In this document: positions 25,750 through 34,116 of the stretch, piece by piece
Layout of the letters: every line of letters begins with the position of its first letter
How positions within the stretch are numbered: position 1 is the stretch's first letter
From: Aureimonas endophytica
Lineage (GTDB): Bacteria; Pseudomonadota; Alphaproteobacteria; Rhizobiales; Rhizobiaceae
NCBI RefSeq assembly: GCF_014642635.1
Contig: NZ_BMIQ01000004.1
Coordinates: 186,001-250,000 of the forward strand
Direction of reading: 5' to 3'
DNA: 64,000 nucleotides
Notes under the pieces: generated by a model
Databases searched by the model: none
The model's input: only the letters and a program-made list of their open reading frames with translations
What the model was told of the DNA's origin: nothing
Program-made: the position numbers and the translations under genes

Positions 25750-27440
25750 GCATCCTCTCCGACCGGGCTGCCGGTCCTGTCCGCGACATAGGCGGTGAAG
25801 CTCGCCTTGAAGGGGTCGAGCCCGGTGCGCTTCACCGTGTCGATGAAGGTCTCGCCGTCCTGCCGCTCGGTCATATAGGTCGCGACCAGCGCCTCGATCG
25901 CGCCGGGCACGTCCTCGCCGTCGATGCCGGGGCCGACGCGCTCGCCGAGCGCCGCCTGTTCCGAGGCGTCGCCGCCGACCGTGATCTGGTAGTTCTCCTT
26001 GCCCGACTTCTCGATGCCGAGAATGCCGATATGGCCGACATGGTGATGGCCGCAGGCATTGATGCAGCCGGAGATCTTGATCTGCAGCGGCCCGACCTCG
26101 CGCTGGCGCTCCTCGGCCCCGAAGGTCTTGGAGATCTCCTGCGCCACCCCGATCGAGCGCGCCGTCGCCAAGGCGCAATAGTCGAGGCCCGGGCAGGCGA
26201 TGATGTCGGTGACGAGGCCGGCATTGGCGGTGGCGAGCCCCGCCGCCTTCAGCGCCTCGAACACGGCCGGCACGTCGTCCTGGCGCACATGCGGCAGCAC
26301 GAGGTTCTGCGCATGGGTGACGCGCAGCTCGTCGAAGGACCAGCGCTCGGCGATGTCGGCGAAGGCGCGCATCTGGTCATGCGTCATGTCGCCCGGAATG
26401 CCGCCGATCGGCTTCAGCGACACGGTGAGCGCGATGTAGCCCGGCTGCTTGTGGGCGAAGCCGTTCTGCTCGACGAAGCGGTCGAGCGCCGGATCGGCGC
26501 GGCGGGCGCTCGCCAGCGTCTCGGAGGTCTCCGGCAGCGCCGCATAGGCGGGCGGCGCGAAATAGCGGGCGATGCGCTCCACCTCTTCCAGCGGCGCGTT
26601 CACCGTCGGCCCGTCGAGCTGGGCATATTCCTCCTCGACGCGGCGCACGAATTCCTCCGTGCCCGTCTCGTGGACGAGGATCTTCACCCGTGCCTTGAAC
26701 TTGTTGTCGCGCCGGCCTTCGGCATTGTAGACGCGCATCACCGCCTCGAGATAGGCGAGAAGCTCGTCCTTCGGCAGGAAGGAGCGCACGACCTTGCCGA
26801 TCATCGGCGTGCGGCCGAGACCGCCGCCGACCACCACCTCGTAGCCGATCTCGCCGGTCTCGGCGTGGCGCAGCACCTTCAGACCGATATCGTGCACCAT
26901 GATCGCGGCGCGATCGTGCTCGGCGCCGGTGACGGCGATCTTGAACTTGCGGGGCAGCCAGACGAATTCCGGATGGAGGCTCGACCATTGCCGGATCAGC
27001 TCGGCCGTCGGGCGCGGGTCCTCGACCTCGTCGCGCGCGACGCCGGAGAACTGGTCGGCGGTGACGTTGCGGATGCAGTTGCCGGAAGTCTGGATGCAAT
27101 GCATCTCGACATCGGCCAGGAGATTTAGGATCTCCGGCACGTCCTTCAGCTTCGGCCAGTTGAACTGGAGGTTCTGGCGCGTGGTGAAATGACCGTAGCC
27201 GCGATCGTAGCGCTCGGCGATATGGGCGAGCTGGCGCAGCTGGCGCGAATTCAGCGTGCCATAGGGCACGGCGATGCGCAGCATATAGGCGTGGAGCTGG
27301 AGATAGAGCCCGTTCTTCAGCCGGAGCGGCTTGAACTCGTCGTCCGACAGCGAGCCGTCGAGCCGGCGCTCCACCTGATCCTTGAACTGGGCGACGCGCT
27401 CGCGCACGAAGCGCTCGTCGAATTCATCGTAGCGATACAT
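25746..27440 (-). CDS. cysI: Ferredoxin/nitrite-sulfite reductase hemoprotein (assimilatory sulfite reductase)
   Basis: 564-residue siroheme/[4Fe-4S] reductase that converts sulfite to sulfide. Two half-domains are visible: RYDRGYGHFTTRQNLQFNW in the N-terminal ferrodoxin-like half, and the cluster cysteines in ACPGLDYCALA and SGCINACGHHHVG in the C-terminal half. Operon context (DUF2849, DUF934, cysHDN) indicates sulfite rather than nitrite as substrate. ATG 27440 (MYRYDEFDERF) is the start of family homology. No separate flavoprotein CysJ is nearby, suggesting ferredoxin as electron donor. Confidence 0.95.
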   Translation of the reverse strand: MYRYDEFDERFVRERVAQFKDQVERRLDGSLSDDEFKPLRLKNGLYLQLHAYMLRIAVPYGTLNSRQLRQLAHIAERYDRGYGHFTTRQNLQFNWPKLKDVPEILNLLADVEMHCIQTSGNCIRNVTADQFSGVARDEVEDPRPTAELIRQWSSLHPEFVWLPRKFKIAVTGAEHDRAAIMVHDIGLKVLRHAETGEIGYEVVVGGGLGRTPMIGKVVRSFLPKDELLAYLEAVMRVYNAEGRRDNKFKARVKILVHETGTEEFVRRVEEEYAQLDGPTVNAPLEEVERIARYFAPPAYAALPETSETLASARRADPALDRFVEQNGFAHKQPGYIALTVSLKPIGGIPGDMTHDQMRAFADIAERWSFDELRVTHAQNLVLPHVRQDDVPAVFEALKAAGLATANAGLVTDIIACPGLDYCALATARSIGVAQEISKTFGAEERQREVGPLQIKISGCINACGHHHVGHIGILGIEKSGKENYQITVGGDASEQAALGERVGPGIDGEDVPGAIEALVATYMTERQDGETFIDTVKRTGLDPFKASFTAYVADRTGSPVGEDA

Positions 27441-27469
27441 CGCGAAACCTTCTCTCGGCCCTTTGGCGC

Positions 27470-27841
27470 TCAGGCCGGATAGTCGTTGCCGAACTCGGCT
27501 TCCTTGCCGAAATCGGGATGGACGGTCGGCCCCTTCTGGCGGATGGCCTCGCGGAAATGCAAGGCGACGGCAAGGCCGTTCGCCGCGACGCGCACGGGGA
27601 CGAGATAGGGATCGACGATCCGGTTCGCCTTGAATTCGGCGCCGGCCTCCGCCTCCATCGCGGCCGCCGTCTCGGGATCGTGGGCGATGCGGGCCTTGGC
27701 GGGGTCGCGGGTCCAGCCGCCCGTCGCCGCCAGGAACACGACGTCGCCTTCCAGAAGGTCGTTGGCCGACAGGACGACCGGCAAGGGCGGGCCCTTGCTC
27801 TTCGGCGTCGCCTTCGGTCCCGCCTTGATGTCCCTTGCCAT
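27470..27841 (-). CDS. DUF2849 protein, first gene of the sulfate assimilation operon
   Basis: 123-residue protein with VVLSANDLLEGDVVFL and the conserved C-terminal FREAIRQKGPTVHPDF ... GNDYPA. DUF2849 genes precede cysI in many Alphaproteobacteria, often after a siroheme synthase gene that is absent here. Function unknown, probably linked to siroheme or sulfite metabolism. ATG 27841 is chosen (MARDIKAGP); six codons upstream is another possible start. A small hairpin (GCCCCGTCGGGGGC on the minus strand, about 27868-27881) sits in the leader. Confidence 0.88.
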   Translation of the reverse strand: MARDIKAGPKATPKSKGPPLPVVLSANDLLEGDVVFLAATGGWTRDPAKARIAHDPETAAAMEAEAGAEFKANRIVDPYLVPVRVAANGLAVALHFREAIRQKGPTVHPDFGKEAEFGNDYPA

Positions 27842-28227
27842 GGCTTGAGCCTTCCGCATGCAAGAACGCCCCCGACGGGGCGCCGCCGGGGTTTGTCATC
27901 GTTCTAAATAGCCGGGCGGGCCGTCGGTTGCGGCGTAGGGATTTTCGTCGTCATGCCCCTTCGGGAAAGATTTTGCCCCTGAAGGCCGGAAAACCGAGCT
28001 TTTCCAAGAGGCCGGGACCGGCATGGTTGCCGAAACCCTACCGGCATCGCTCGCATTCGCGGCGAGTTCGTATCGAATAGTAGACTATAATAGATCCGCA
28101 TTCGACCCAAATGCCGGATGTCTAAAATTCGAATCTTTTTGGCACGAAGACCTTACGAGGCCACGGGCTATTCAATTCCTCGAAGCGGACAGGAAGACGC
28201 TTCAAACAAAAACGGGGAAAGAATAAA
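27842..28227. other. Divergent promoter region of the cys operon and flagellin gene
   Basis: 386 bases without a supported gene, clearly more A/T-rich than the rest. On the plus strand a TATAAT hexamer (28086-28091) and a long A/T-rich leader precede the flagellin ATG, with GGGGAAAG as ribosome binding site. On the minus strand TATTTAGAAC near 27905-27914 could serve the cys operon. No sigma-28 promoter could be defined with confidence, and no CtrA box is present. Confidence 0.5.
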
Positions 28228-29061
28228 ATGGTTTCGATCAACACCTCCTCCACCGGCATGGCTTCTGCGGCGCTCCGCAGCATCAACGCTCAGCTCGCCG
28301 TCACGCAGAACCGCATCGCCACTGGCTATAAGGTCAACTCCGCGGCCGACAACGCCACCGTCTGGGCGACGGCCACGAAGATCCGCGCCGACAGGTCGGC
28401 CTCCGAGAACCTGAAGAGCAGCATGTCGACGGCGAAGGCGCAGGCCGATGCCGCATCCGGCGCCCTCGATCAGGTCAGCACCCTTCTGCAGAAGATCAAG
28501 GACCTCGCGACCACGGCCGTGAACGCTTCTGGCGGCGCGACCGACGCGGACGCGAACCAGATTGGCGCCCTGATTACCCAGGCCCGTGCGATCATCTCTG
28601 GCGCCTCGATCAACAGCAAGAACCTTCTCGGTGCGTCGACCGCCAACGACGTCTCGGTGACGATGAACATCGTCGACGGCGCAACGACGAACCTCACGAC
28701 GACCCTGACGGCTCAGGATGTGGTCGGAAGCGCGGGTGTCCTCAAGGACGCGCTGAAGTCTTCGATCGCCAAGGCCGACATCACGGCGACCTACGCCACC
28801 ACGACCATCGACACGGCTCAGACGGAAATCGGCAAGATCGCGGCGACGCTCTCCGGGTTCTCCGCCGGCATCGAATCTTCGATGAGCTTCCTCGACAAGC
28901 TGAACGACATCCGCGACTCGGCGGTGAGCGGCTTGGTCGATGCCGATCTCGAGAAGGAAAGCGCCAAGCTGAACGCCCTCCAGGTCAAGCAGCAGCTCGC
29001 TTACCAGGCCCTCGCGATCGGCAACAGCGCGCAGCAGAACATCCTTCGCCTCTTCCAGTAA
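28228..29061 (+). CDS. Flagellin
   Basis: 277-residue flagellin with conserved termini and a short central domain. N-terminal block: RSINAQLAVTQNRIATGYKV and SAADNATVWATATKIRAD. C-terminal block: DADLEKESAKLNALQVKQQ followed by QNILRLFQ. It has no Cys and lower GC than its neighbours, as usual for flagellins. No flaF, flbT, other flagellin or export gene is adjacent, so it is an isolated copy. It forms the filament after type III export. A strong terminator follows at 29114. Confidence 0.94.
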   Translation: MVSINTSSTGMASAALRSINAQLAVTQNRIATGYKVNSAADNATVWATATKIRADRSASENLKSSMSTAKAQADAASGALDQVSTLLQKIKDLATTAVNASGGATDADANQIGALITQARAIISGASINSKNLLGASTANDVSVTMNIVDGATTNLTTTLTAQDVVGSAGVLKDALKSSIAKADITATYATTTIDTAQTEIGKIAATLSGFSAGIESSMSFLDKLNDIRDSAVSGLVDADLEKESAKLNALQVKQQLAYQALAIGNSAQQNILRLFQ

Positions 29062-29113
29062 GCCGCAGGACCGACGCGGTCCCCGTCGCGAACGCGGTTC
29101 GCGGCTTACGCAG

Positions 29114-29147
29114 CACCCTCGGCGCGACTTGCGCCGGGGGTGTTTCT
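29114..29147 (+). terminator. Rho-independent terminator after flagellin
   Basis: CACCC-T-CGGCGC pairs with GCGCCG-G-GGGTG around the loop GACTT (one mismatch) and is followed by TTTCT. It lies 53 bases after the stop codon. Confidence 0.8.
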
Positions 29148-29297
29148 CGTTAAAGTGGTGGTGGCGCCGGCCGTTTCCTTCGAATTGTTCGGAGTCCGTG
29201 AAGGAAATGGCGACGTTTCGCCCGTTAAGGACCGGGGCCTGACAAGGCCTTCGTCACCGGACGGGGCCTTCGCCTTTCGTTCACGGGACGACCACGG

Positions 29298-29561
29298 ATG
29301 ATCATCCGCAGCCTTTCCTTCCTGCCGAGCGCCACCGCGATGCCCGCCGGCCCGATGCCGGCCGTGCATCCGGGCGGCGCGGCTCCGTTGCGCGACAAGA
29401 GCGGCGCGGCGCCGGCCGCCGCCGCCGAGCCCGCGCCCTCCGTCGCGACGCCGGAGGCCGAGGCGCGCCTGCAGGACTACTATTTCGAGGCCATGGTGAA
29501 TTCGGCGGCCGACCTGCTCCTGCGCAGCCATATCGCGCCGAAGCCCTCGGTGGAGGGCTGA
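29298..29561 (+). CDS. Hypothetical 87-residue protein
   Basis: An ORF with a Pro/Ala-rich N-terminal half and a more regular C-terminal part (ARLQDYYFEAMVNSAADLLL) that looks helical. There is no strong ribosome binding site and no recognisable domain. It lies after the flagellin terminator, so it would need its own promoter. An overlapping frame on the minus strand is also open; this one looks more protein-like. It might be flagellum-related by position only. Confidence 0.4.
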   Translation: MIIRSLSFLPSATAMPAGPMPAVHPGGAAPLRDKSGAAPAAAAEPAPSVATPEAEARLQDYYFEAMVNSAADLLLRSHIAPKPSVEG

Positions 29562-29595
29562 CGCCGCCCTCCGGCCGCCGCTTGGCTGATGCGGC

Positions 29596-30858
29596 TCAGA
29601 TCGCCTCGCCCTGGAGAAGGCGCGGCGCCGGGCCGGCCAGCCGCCCCGCCGCCTCGCCGATGAAATAGCGCTTCAATCCCGGCGCGCGATCGACCAGCGA
29701 CAGGCCGAGGTCGCGCAGCGCGCGCAAGGGCGCGTTGTCGTTCGAGAACAGGATGTTCAGCACATCCGTGGTGAGGCCCATGCGCAGCGTGTCGAAGCGG
29801 CGCCAGCGGCTATAGGTCTCCAGAACGTCGAGCGCGCCGATGTCGCGGCCGAGCCGCGCCGCCTCCACCACCACCTCCGCCAGGGCCGCCGCGTCCTTAA
29901 AGCCGAGATTGAGCCCCTGGCCGGCGATCGGGTGGATGCCATGCGCCGCGTCGCCGACGAGCGCGACGCGCGAGCGCACGAAATCGCGGGCGAGCGTCAG
30001 GCCGAGCGGAAAGGCGCGGGGCTGTCCTTCCACCTCGAGGCGGCCGAGCTTGCGACCGAAGCGCTGTTCCAGCTCGATCTCGAACAGGAAGGCGTCGCCA
30101 TTGACGAGCCGCTCGGCGTCGCGGCGCGATTCCGTCCAGACCAGCGAGGCGCGGTTGCCCTTCAGCGGCAGGATGGCGAAGGGGCCGGCGGGCAGGAAAT
30201 GCTCCTCCGCCCGGCCGCCATGCGGGCGCTCGTGGCGAACGGTGCAGACGATGCCGGACTGGTCGTAGTCCTTCGAGACGGTGCGGATGCCGGCCATGTC
30301 GCGCACGGCCGATTTCACGCCGTCGGCGGCGACCACGAGGCGCGCCGCCACGCTCTTTCCGCCCGCGAGCGCGACCTCTAGCGCGCCGGGCGCCTCGCCG
30401 AGCCCGGCGACGGCGCAGTTCTGACGGATCGTGATGCCGCGCGCCGCCGCGCGGGCGCGCAACGCGCCGTTCAGCGCGACATTCGGCACCATATGGGCGA
30501 AGGGCTCGCCGGCCGCCACCGTCTCGCCTTCGCCGCCGAAGGTGAGGAAGACCGGGCGCACCACGTCGCCGAGCCGCGAATCGGTGACGATCATCTCGGT
30601 GATCGGCTGGGCCTCCGGCGCGATCTCGCTCCAGACGCCGAGCCGCGTCAGCATCCGCACGGCGCCGGCGGCCACCGCCGAGGCGCGCGTGTCGCGCCGC
30701 CAGACCTCGTCCGGCGCGGCATCGACCAGCAGCAGCTTCAGGCCCGGGGCCGCATCGGCGATCGCCACCGCCGTCGACAGGCCGACATAGCCGGCGCCCG
30801 CGATCACGACGTCGAAGCGCTCCGTCGTCTCTCCATCCGTTTCCGGCGCAGCCCGCAT
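29596..30858 (-). CDS. UbiH/UbiF-family FAD-dependent hydroxylase (ubiquinone biosynthesis)
   Basis: 420-residue aromatic-ring monooxygenase. FAD-binding GAGYVGLSTAVA at the N-terminus, the DG motif in VVAADGVKSAVR, and the GD motif GDAAHGIHPIAGQGLNLG are complete. Related enzymes hydroxylate the ring during ubiquinone synthesis; which carbon this one modifies cannot be told from sequence. The start at 30858 (MRAAPETDG) has GAGAG upstream. It is divergent from tesB with a 114-base gap. The frame continues upstream only as a shadow of tesB. Confidence 0.9.
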   Translation of the reverse strand: MRAAPETDGETTERFDVVIAGAGYVGLSTAVAIADAAPGLKLLLVDAAPDEVWRRDTRASAVAAGAVRMLTRLGVWSEIAPEAQPITEMIVTDSRLGDVVRPVFLTFGGEGETVAAGEPFAHMVPNVALNGALRARAAARGITIRQNCAVAGLGEAPGALEVALAGGKSVAARLVVAADGVKSAVRDMAGIRTVSKDYDQSGIVCTVRHERPHGGRAEEHFLPAGPFAILPLKGNRASLVWTESRRDAERLVNGDAFLFEIELEQRFGRKLGRLEVEGQPRAFPLGLTLARDFVRSRVALVGDAAHGIHPIAGQGLNLGFKDAAALAEVVVEAARLGRDIGALDVLETYSRWRRFDTLRMGLTTDVLNILFSNDNAPLRALRDLGLSLVDRAPGLKRYFIGEAAGRLAGPAPRLLQGEAI

Positions 30859-30972
30859 CGTCTCGACTCTCGATCCCGTTTCGGTGTGACTTAGATGCGT
30901 CGCGCGCGGGCGGCAATCAAAGGGTGGCGCGAATATGGGTGCCGCGCCGCGCCGAATGCAGGGAAAAGCCGG

Positions 30973-31836
30973 ATGAACAGCGTCGACCAGCTGCTCGCCG
31001 TCCTCGATCTGGAGCGGATCGAGGACGATCTCTATCGCGGCATCAGTCCCGACCAGGGCTGGCAGCGCGTCTTCGGCGGCCAGGTCGTCGCCCAGGCGCT
31101 CGTCGCGGCGCAGCGGACCGTGCCCGGCGAGCGCCCGGTCCATTCGCTGCACGGCTATTTCCTGCGGCCCGGCGATCCGAAACGGCCGATCGTCTACGAG
31201 GTCGACCGGATCCGCGACGGCGGCTCCTTCACCACCCGCCGCGTCGTCGCGATCCAGCACGGCCAGGCGATCTTCACCCTGTCCGCCTCCTTCCAGAAGC
31301 ACGAGGAGGGACTCGCCCATCAGCTGCCCATGCCGGACGTGCCGCGGCCCGACGCGCTGCCGGGCGGCGAGGATCTGGCGCGCCTCCTCCTTGACGGGGC
31401 GCCGGAGCCGGTGCGCCGCTATTGGAGCCGGCCCCGCCCCATCGAGTTCCGCCCCGTGCTGCTCGACCACTATCTGACGGAGAAGAAGCTGGAGCCGGTG
31501 CAGCGCATCTGGGTGCGCGCGCTGCGCCCGATCGGCGACGACGCGGGGCTCAACGCCGCCGTCCTCGCCTATCTGTCCGACATGACGCTGCTCGACACGG
31601 CGCTCTTCGCCCATGGCCTGTCGGTCTTCGACCGGCGCATCCAGGCCGCGAGCCTCGACCATTCCATGTGGTTCCACCGGCCCGTCGATGTCGGGGAATG
31701 GCTGCTCTATGCGCAGGATTCGCCCTCCTCCTCGGGCGGGCGCGGCCTGACGCGCGGCTCGCTCTTCACCGAGGATGGTCGGCTCGTCGCCTCCGTCGCG
31801 CAGGAAGGCCTGATCCGGCCCGTCCGGGCGTCCTGA
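30973..31836 (+). CDS. tesB: Acyl-CoA thioesterase II (TesB)
   Basis: 287-residue double hot-dog thioesterase hydrolysing medium- and long-chain acyl-CoA. Blocks RVFGGQVVAQALVAAQRTV, HSLHGYFLRPGDP, YLSDMTLLDTAL and SLDHSMWFHRP are characteristic. It lies upstream of glnK, as I recall for other Rhizobiales, but is separated from it by a 278-base region with a sigma-54 promoter. Confidence 0.94.
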   Translation: MNSVDQLLAVLDLERIEDDLYRGISPDQGWQRVFGGQVVAQALVAAQRTVPGERPVHSLHGYFLRPGDPKRPIVYEVDRIRDGGSFTTRRVVAIQHGQAIFTLSASFQKHEEGLAHQLPMPDVPRPDALPGGEDLARLLLDGAPEPVRRYWSRPRPIEFRPVLLDHYLTEKKLEPVQRIWVRALRPIGDDAGLNAAVLAYLSDMTLLDTALFAHGLSVFDRRIQAASLDHSMWFHRPVDVGEWLLYAQDSPSSSGGRGLTRGSLFTEDGRLVASVAQEGLIRPVRAS

Positions 31837-32002
31837 GCCGCCCTTCGGCTGCGCCGCATTTCGCGCCGTTTGCCGAAAAAAACGTCATATGCCGAAATTA
31901 TATTCGCACCATCCGCAGGCATCGGCGCCGGGCGCGGGGCGAAGTCCTGCGCTTTTGCCCGTTTCTTTGCCTTGTTTCGCGATCGGTCCGGGGGATGCGC
32001 GA

Positions 32003-32019
32003 CTTGGCACGCTCCTTGA
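32003..32019 (+). promoter_or_regulatory. Sigma-54 promoter of glnK-amtB
   Basis: TTGGCACGCTCCTTGA matches the RpoN consensus TGGCACG-N4-TTGC in all but the last base and has the right GG/TG spacing. It lies about 95 bases upstream of glnK, the classic nitrogen-regulated pair. A GCACCA half-site around 31911 could be part of an NtrC site, but no clear dyad was found. Confidence 0.82.
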
Positions 32020-32114
32020 ATGGTGTGGATCAGTCGCCCTCCGCCCTGCCTTCGCGGAGAGCGGAAGATCGCGGCAGGCGGCGGGGGCCGCCGCCCCAAG
32101 ACTCGAGGTGGTGA

Positions 32115-32453
<339 letters not shown>

Positions 32454-32459
32454 GGGGAC

Positions 32460-33905
32460 ATGAACCTGATGAATTGGAAGAAACTGCTCTTCGCCGGCGG
32501 GCTCCTGGCCGGCCTCGCCGCGACGGCGGCCTTCGCGCAGGACGCGAGCGCCCCGGCCGGCGTCGCCGCCGGGACCGCCGATGCCGCCGCGACGGCCGCC
32601 GCGCCGGCGATGACCGTCGACAAGGGCGACACGACCTGGATGATGCTGTCCACCGTCCTGGTCCTTCTGATGACGATCCCCGGCCTCGCGCTGTTCTATG
32701 GCGGCCTCGTGCGCGCCAAGAACATGCTGAGCGTGCTGATGCAGGTCTTCATGATCACCGCCGTGGTGATGCTGATCTGGGTGGTCTACGGCTATTCGCT
32801 GGCCTTCACCCCCGGCAACGCCTTCGTCGGCGGCCTGTCGAAGATGTTCCTGGCGGGCGTCACGCCGGCCTCGGTCGCCGAGACCTTCACCAAGGGCGTC
32901 GCGATCCCCGAGCTGGTCTTCGTCTGCTTCCAGATGACCTTCGCCTGCATTACCCCCGGGCTGATCGTCGGCGCCTTCGCCGAGCGCGTGAAGTTCTCGG
33001 CCGTCATCCTCTTCACCATCCTCTGGGTGACCTTCGTCTACTTCCCGATGGCGCACATGGTCTGGTTCTGGGGCGGTCCCTCGGCCTATTCCGATCCGGG
33101 TGGTCTCATCTTCTCCTTCGGCGCGATCGACTTCGCCGGCGGCACGGTGGTCCATATCAATGCCGGCATCGCGGGCCTCGTCGGCGCGCTGATGATCGGC
33201 AAGCGCACGGGCTTCAAGAAGGAGATCATGGCGCCCCATTCCATGACGCTCACGATGGTCGGCGCCTCGCTGCTCTGGGTCGGCTGGTTCGGCTTCAACG
33301 CCGGCTCCAATCTTGAGGCGAGCCCCGGCGCCGTGCTGGCGATGCTGAACACCTTCGTCGCCACCGCCGCCGCCGTCGTCTCCTGGGCGCTGGTCGAGAC
33401 CGTGACCAAGGGCAAGGCCTCGATGCTCGGCGCCGCCTCGGGCGCCGTCGCCGGCCTCGTCGCCGTCACCCCCGCCGCCGGCTTCGTCGGCCCGATGGGC
33501 GCCATCGTCCTCGGCCTCCTCGTCTCGCTGATCTGCTTCTTCTTCGTCGACGTGGTGAAGAACAAGCTCGGCTACGACGACTCGCTCGACGTCTTCGGCG
33601 TCCACTGCGTCGGCGGCATCTTCGGCGCCATCATGACCGGCGTCCTCGTCAACCCAGCCCTCGGCGGCACCGGCATCGTCGACTATTCGACGGCCGATTT
33701 CGCCGCGAGCTACGGCGGCACGGCGACGCAGGTCCTGGCGCAGCTGAAGGGCGTGCTCGTGACCGTGGTCTGGTCGGGCGTCGGCTCGGCGATCCTCTAC
33801 AAGATCGTCGATCTCGTCGTCGGCCTGCGTCCCTCGGTGGAAGCCGAGCGCGAGGGCCTCGACATCACCTCGCATGGCGAGACGGCCTATCACGGCTCGT
33901 TCTGA
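32460..33905 (+). CDS. amtB: Ammonium transporter AmtB
   Basis: 481-residue Amt/Rh channel. The N-terminus is a signal peptide (KLLFAGGLLAGLAATAAFAQ), then eleven membrane segments. The ammonium-conducting twin histidines are in VVHINAGIAG and FGVHCVGGIFGA, and the Phe/Trp gate region DTTWMMLSTVLVLLMTIPG is present. It is in an operon with glnK (six-base gap) and followed by a strong terminator. ATG 32469 is an alternative start three codons in. Confidence 0.96.
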   Translation: MNLMNWKKLLFAGGLLAGLAATAAFAQDASAPAGVAAGTADAAATAAAPAMTVDKGDTTWMMLSTVLVLLMTIPGLALFYGGLVRAKNMLSVLMQVFMITAVVMLIWVVYGYSLAFTPGNAFVGGLSKMFLAGVTPASVAETFTKGVAIPELVFVCFQMTFACITPGLIVGAFAERVKFSAVILFTILWVTFVYFPMAHMVWFWGGPSAYSDPGGLIFSFGAIDFAGGTVVHINAGIAGLVGALMIGKRTGFKKEIMAPHSMTLTMVGASLLWVGWFGFNAGSNLEASPGAVLAMLNTFVATAAAVVSWALVETVTKGKASMLGAASGAVAGLVAVTPAAGFVGPMGAIVLGLLVSLICFFFVDVVKNKLGYDDSLDVFGVHCVGGIFGAIMTGVLVNPALGGTGIVDYSTADFAASYGGTATQVLAQLKGVLVTVVWSGVGSAILYKIVDLVVGLRPSVEAEREGLDITSHGETAYHGSF

Positions 33906-33931
33906 GCCCGTCTGAGCAGCATGAGATCGAC

Positions 33932-33963
33932 AAGGGGCAGGCGGGCGACCGCCTGCCCCTTTT
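33932..33963 (+). terminator. Rho-independent terminator after amtB
   Basis: A 13-bp perfect stem (AAGGGGCAGGCGG / CCGCCTGCCCCTT) with a GCGA tetraloop ends in TTTT. It closes the glnK-amtB transcript. Confidence 0.92.
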
Positions 33964-34015
33964 GCTTGGCCGGCAGCATAGGCCGCCCGGTTGCGGTCAA
34001 AAGGAATCCTTAGGG

Positions 34016-34030
34016 TTAAACGGGATTTAA
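34016..34030 (+). promoter_or_regulatory. CtrA-type binding site upstream of ftsK
   Basis: TTAA, seven bases, TTAA followed by C: an exact match to the full CtrA consensus of Alphaproteobacteria, embedded in a perfect GTTAAA-N5-TTTAAC dyad. It lies 87 bases upstream of the ftsK ATG in an otherwise GC-rich stretch. Confidence 0.65.
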
Positions 34031-34116
34031 CCAGGGCGCGCCTAGTCTCGTCCCGATCGGGTCCGTCCGCCCCGGGCGGGGCGCGGACGACAGGCATTCA
34101 GACGAGCGGTTGCACC

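Noticed and set aside
28121-28147. Sigma-28 promoter for flagellin
   Set aside because: TAAAATTC resembles a -35, but the -10 half matches the consensus in only three of eight positions.
28023-28226. 67-codon ORF upstream of flagellin
   Set aside because: Lies in the A/T-rich promoter region, has no ribosome binding site and unnatural composition.
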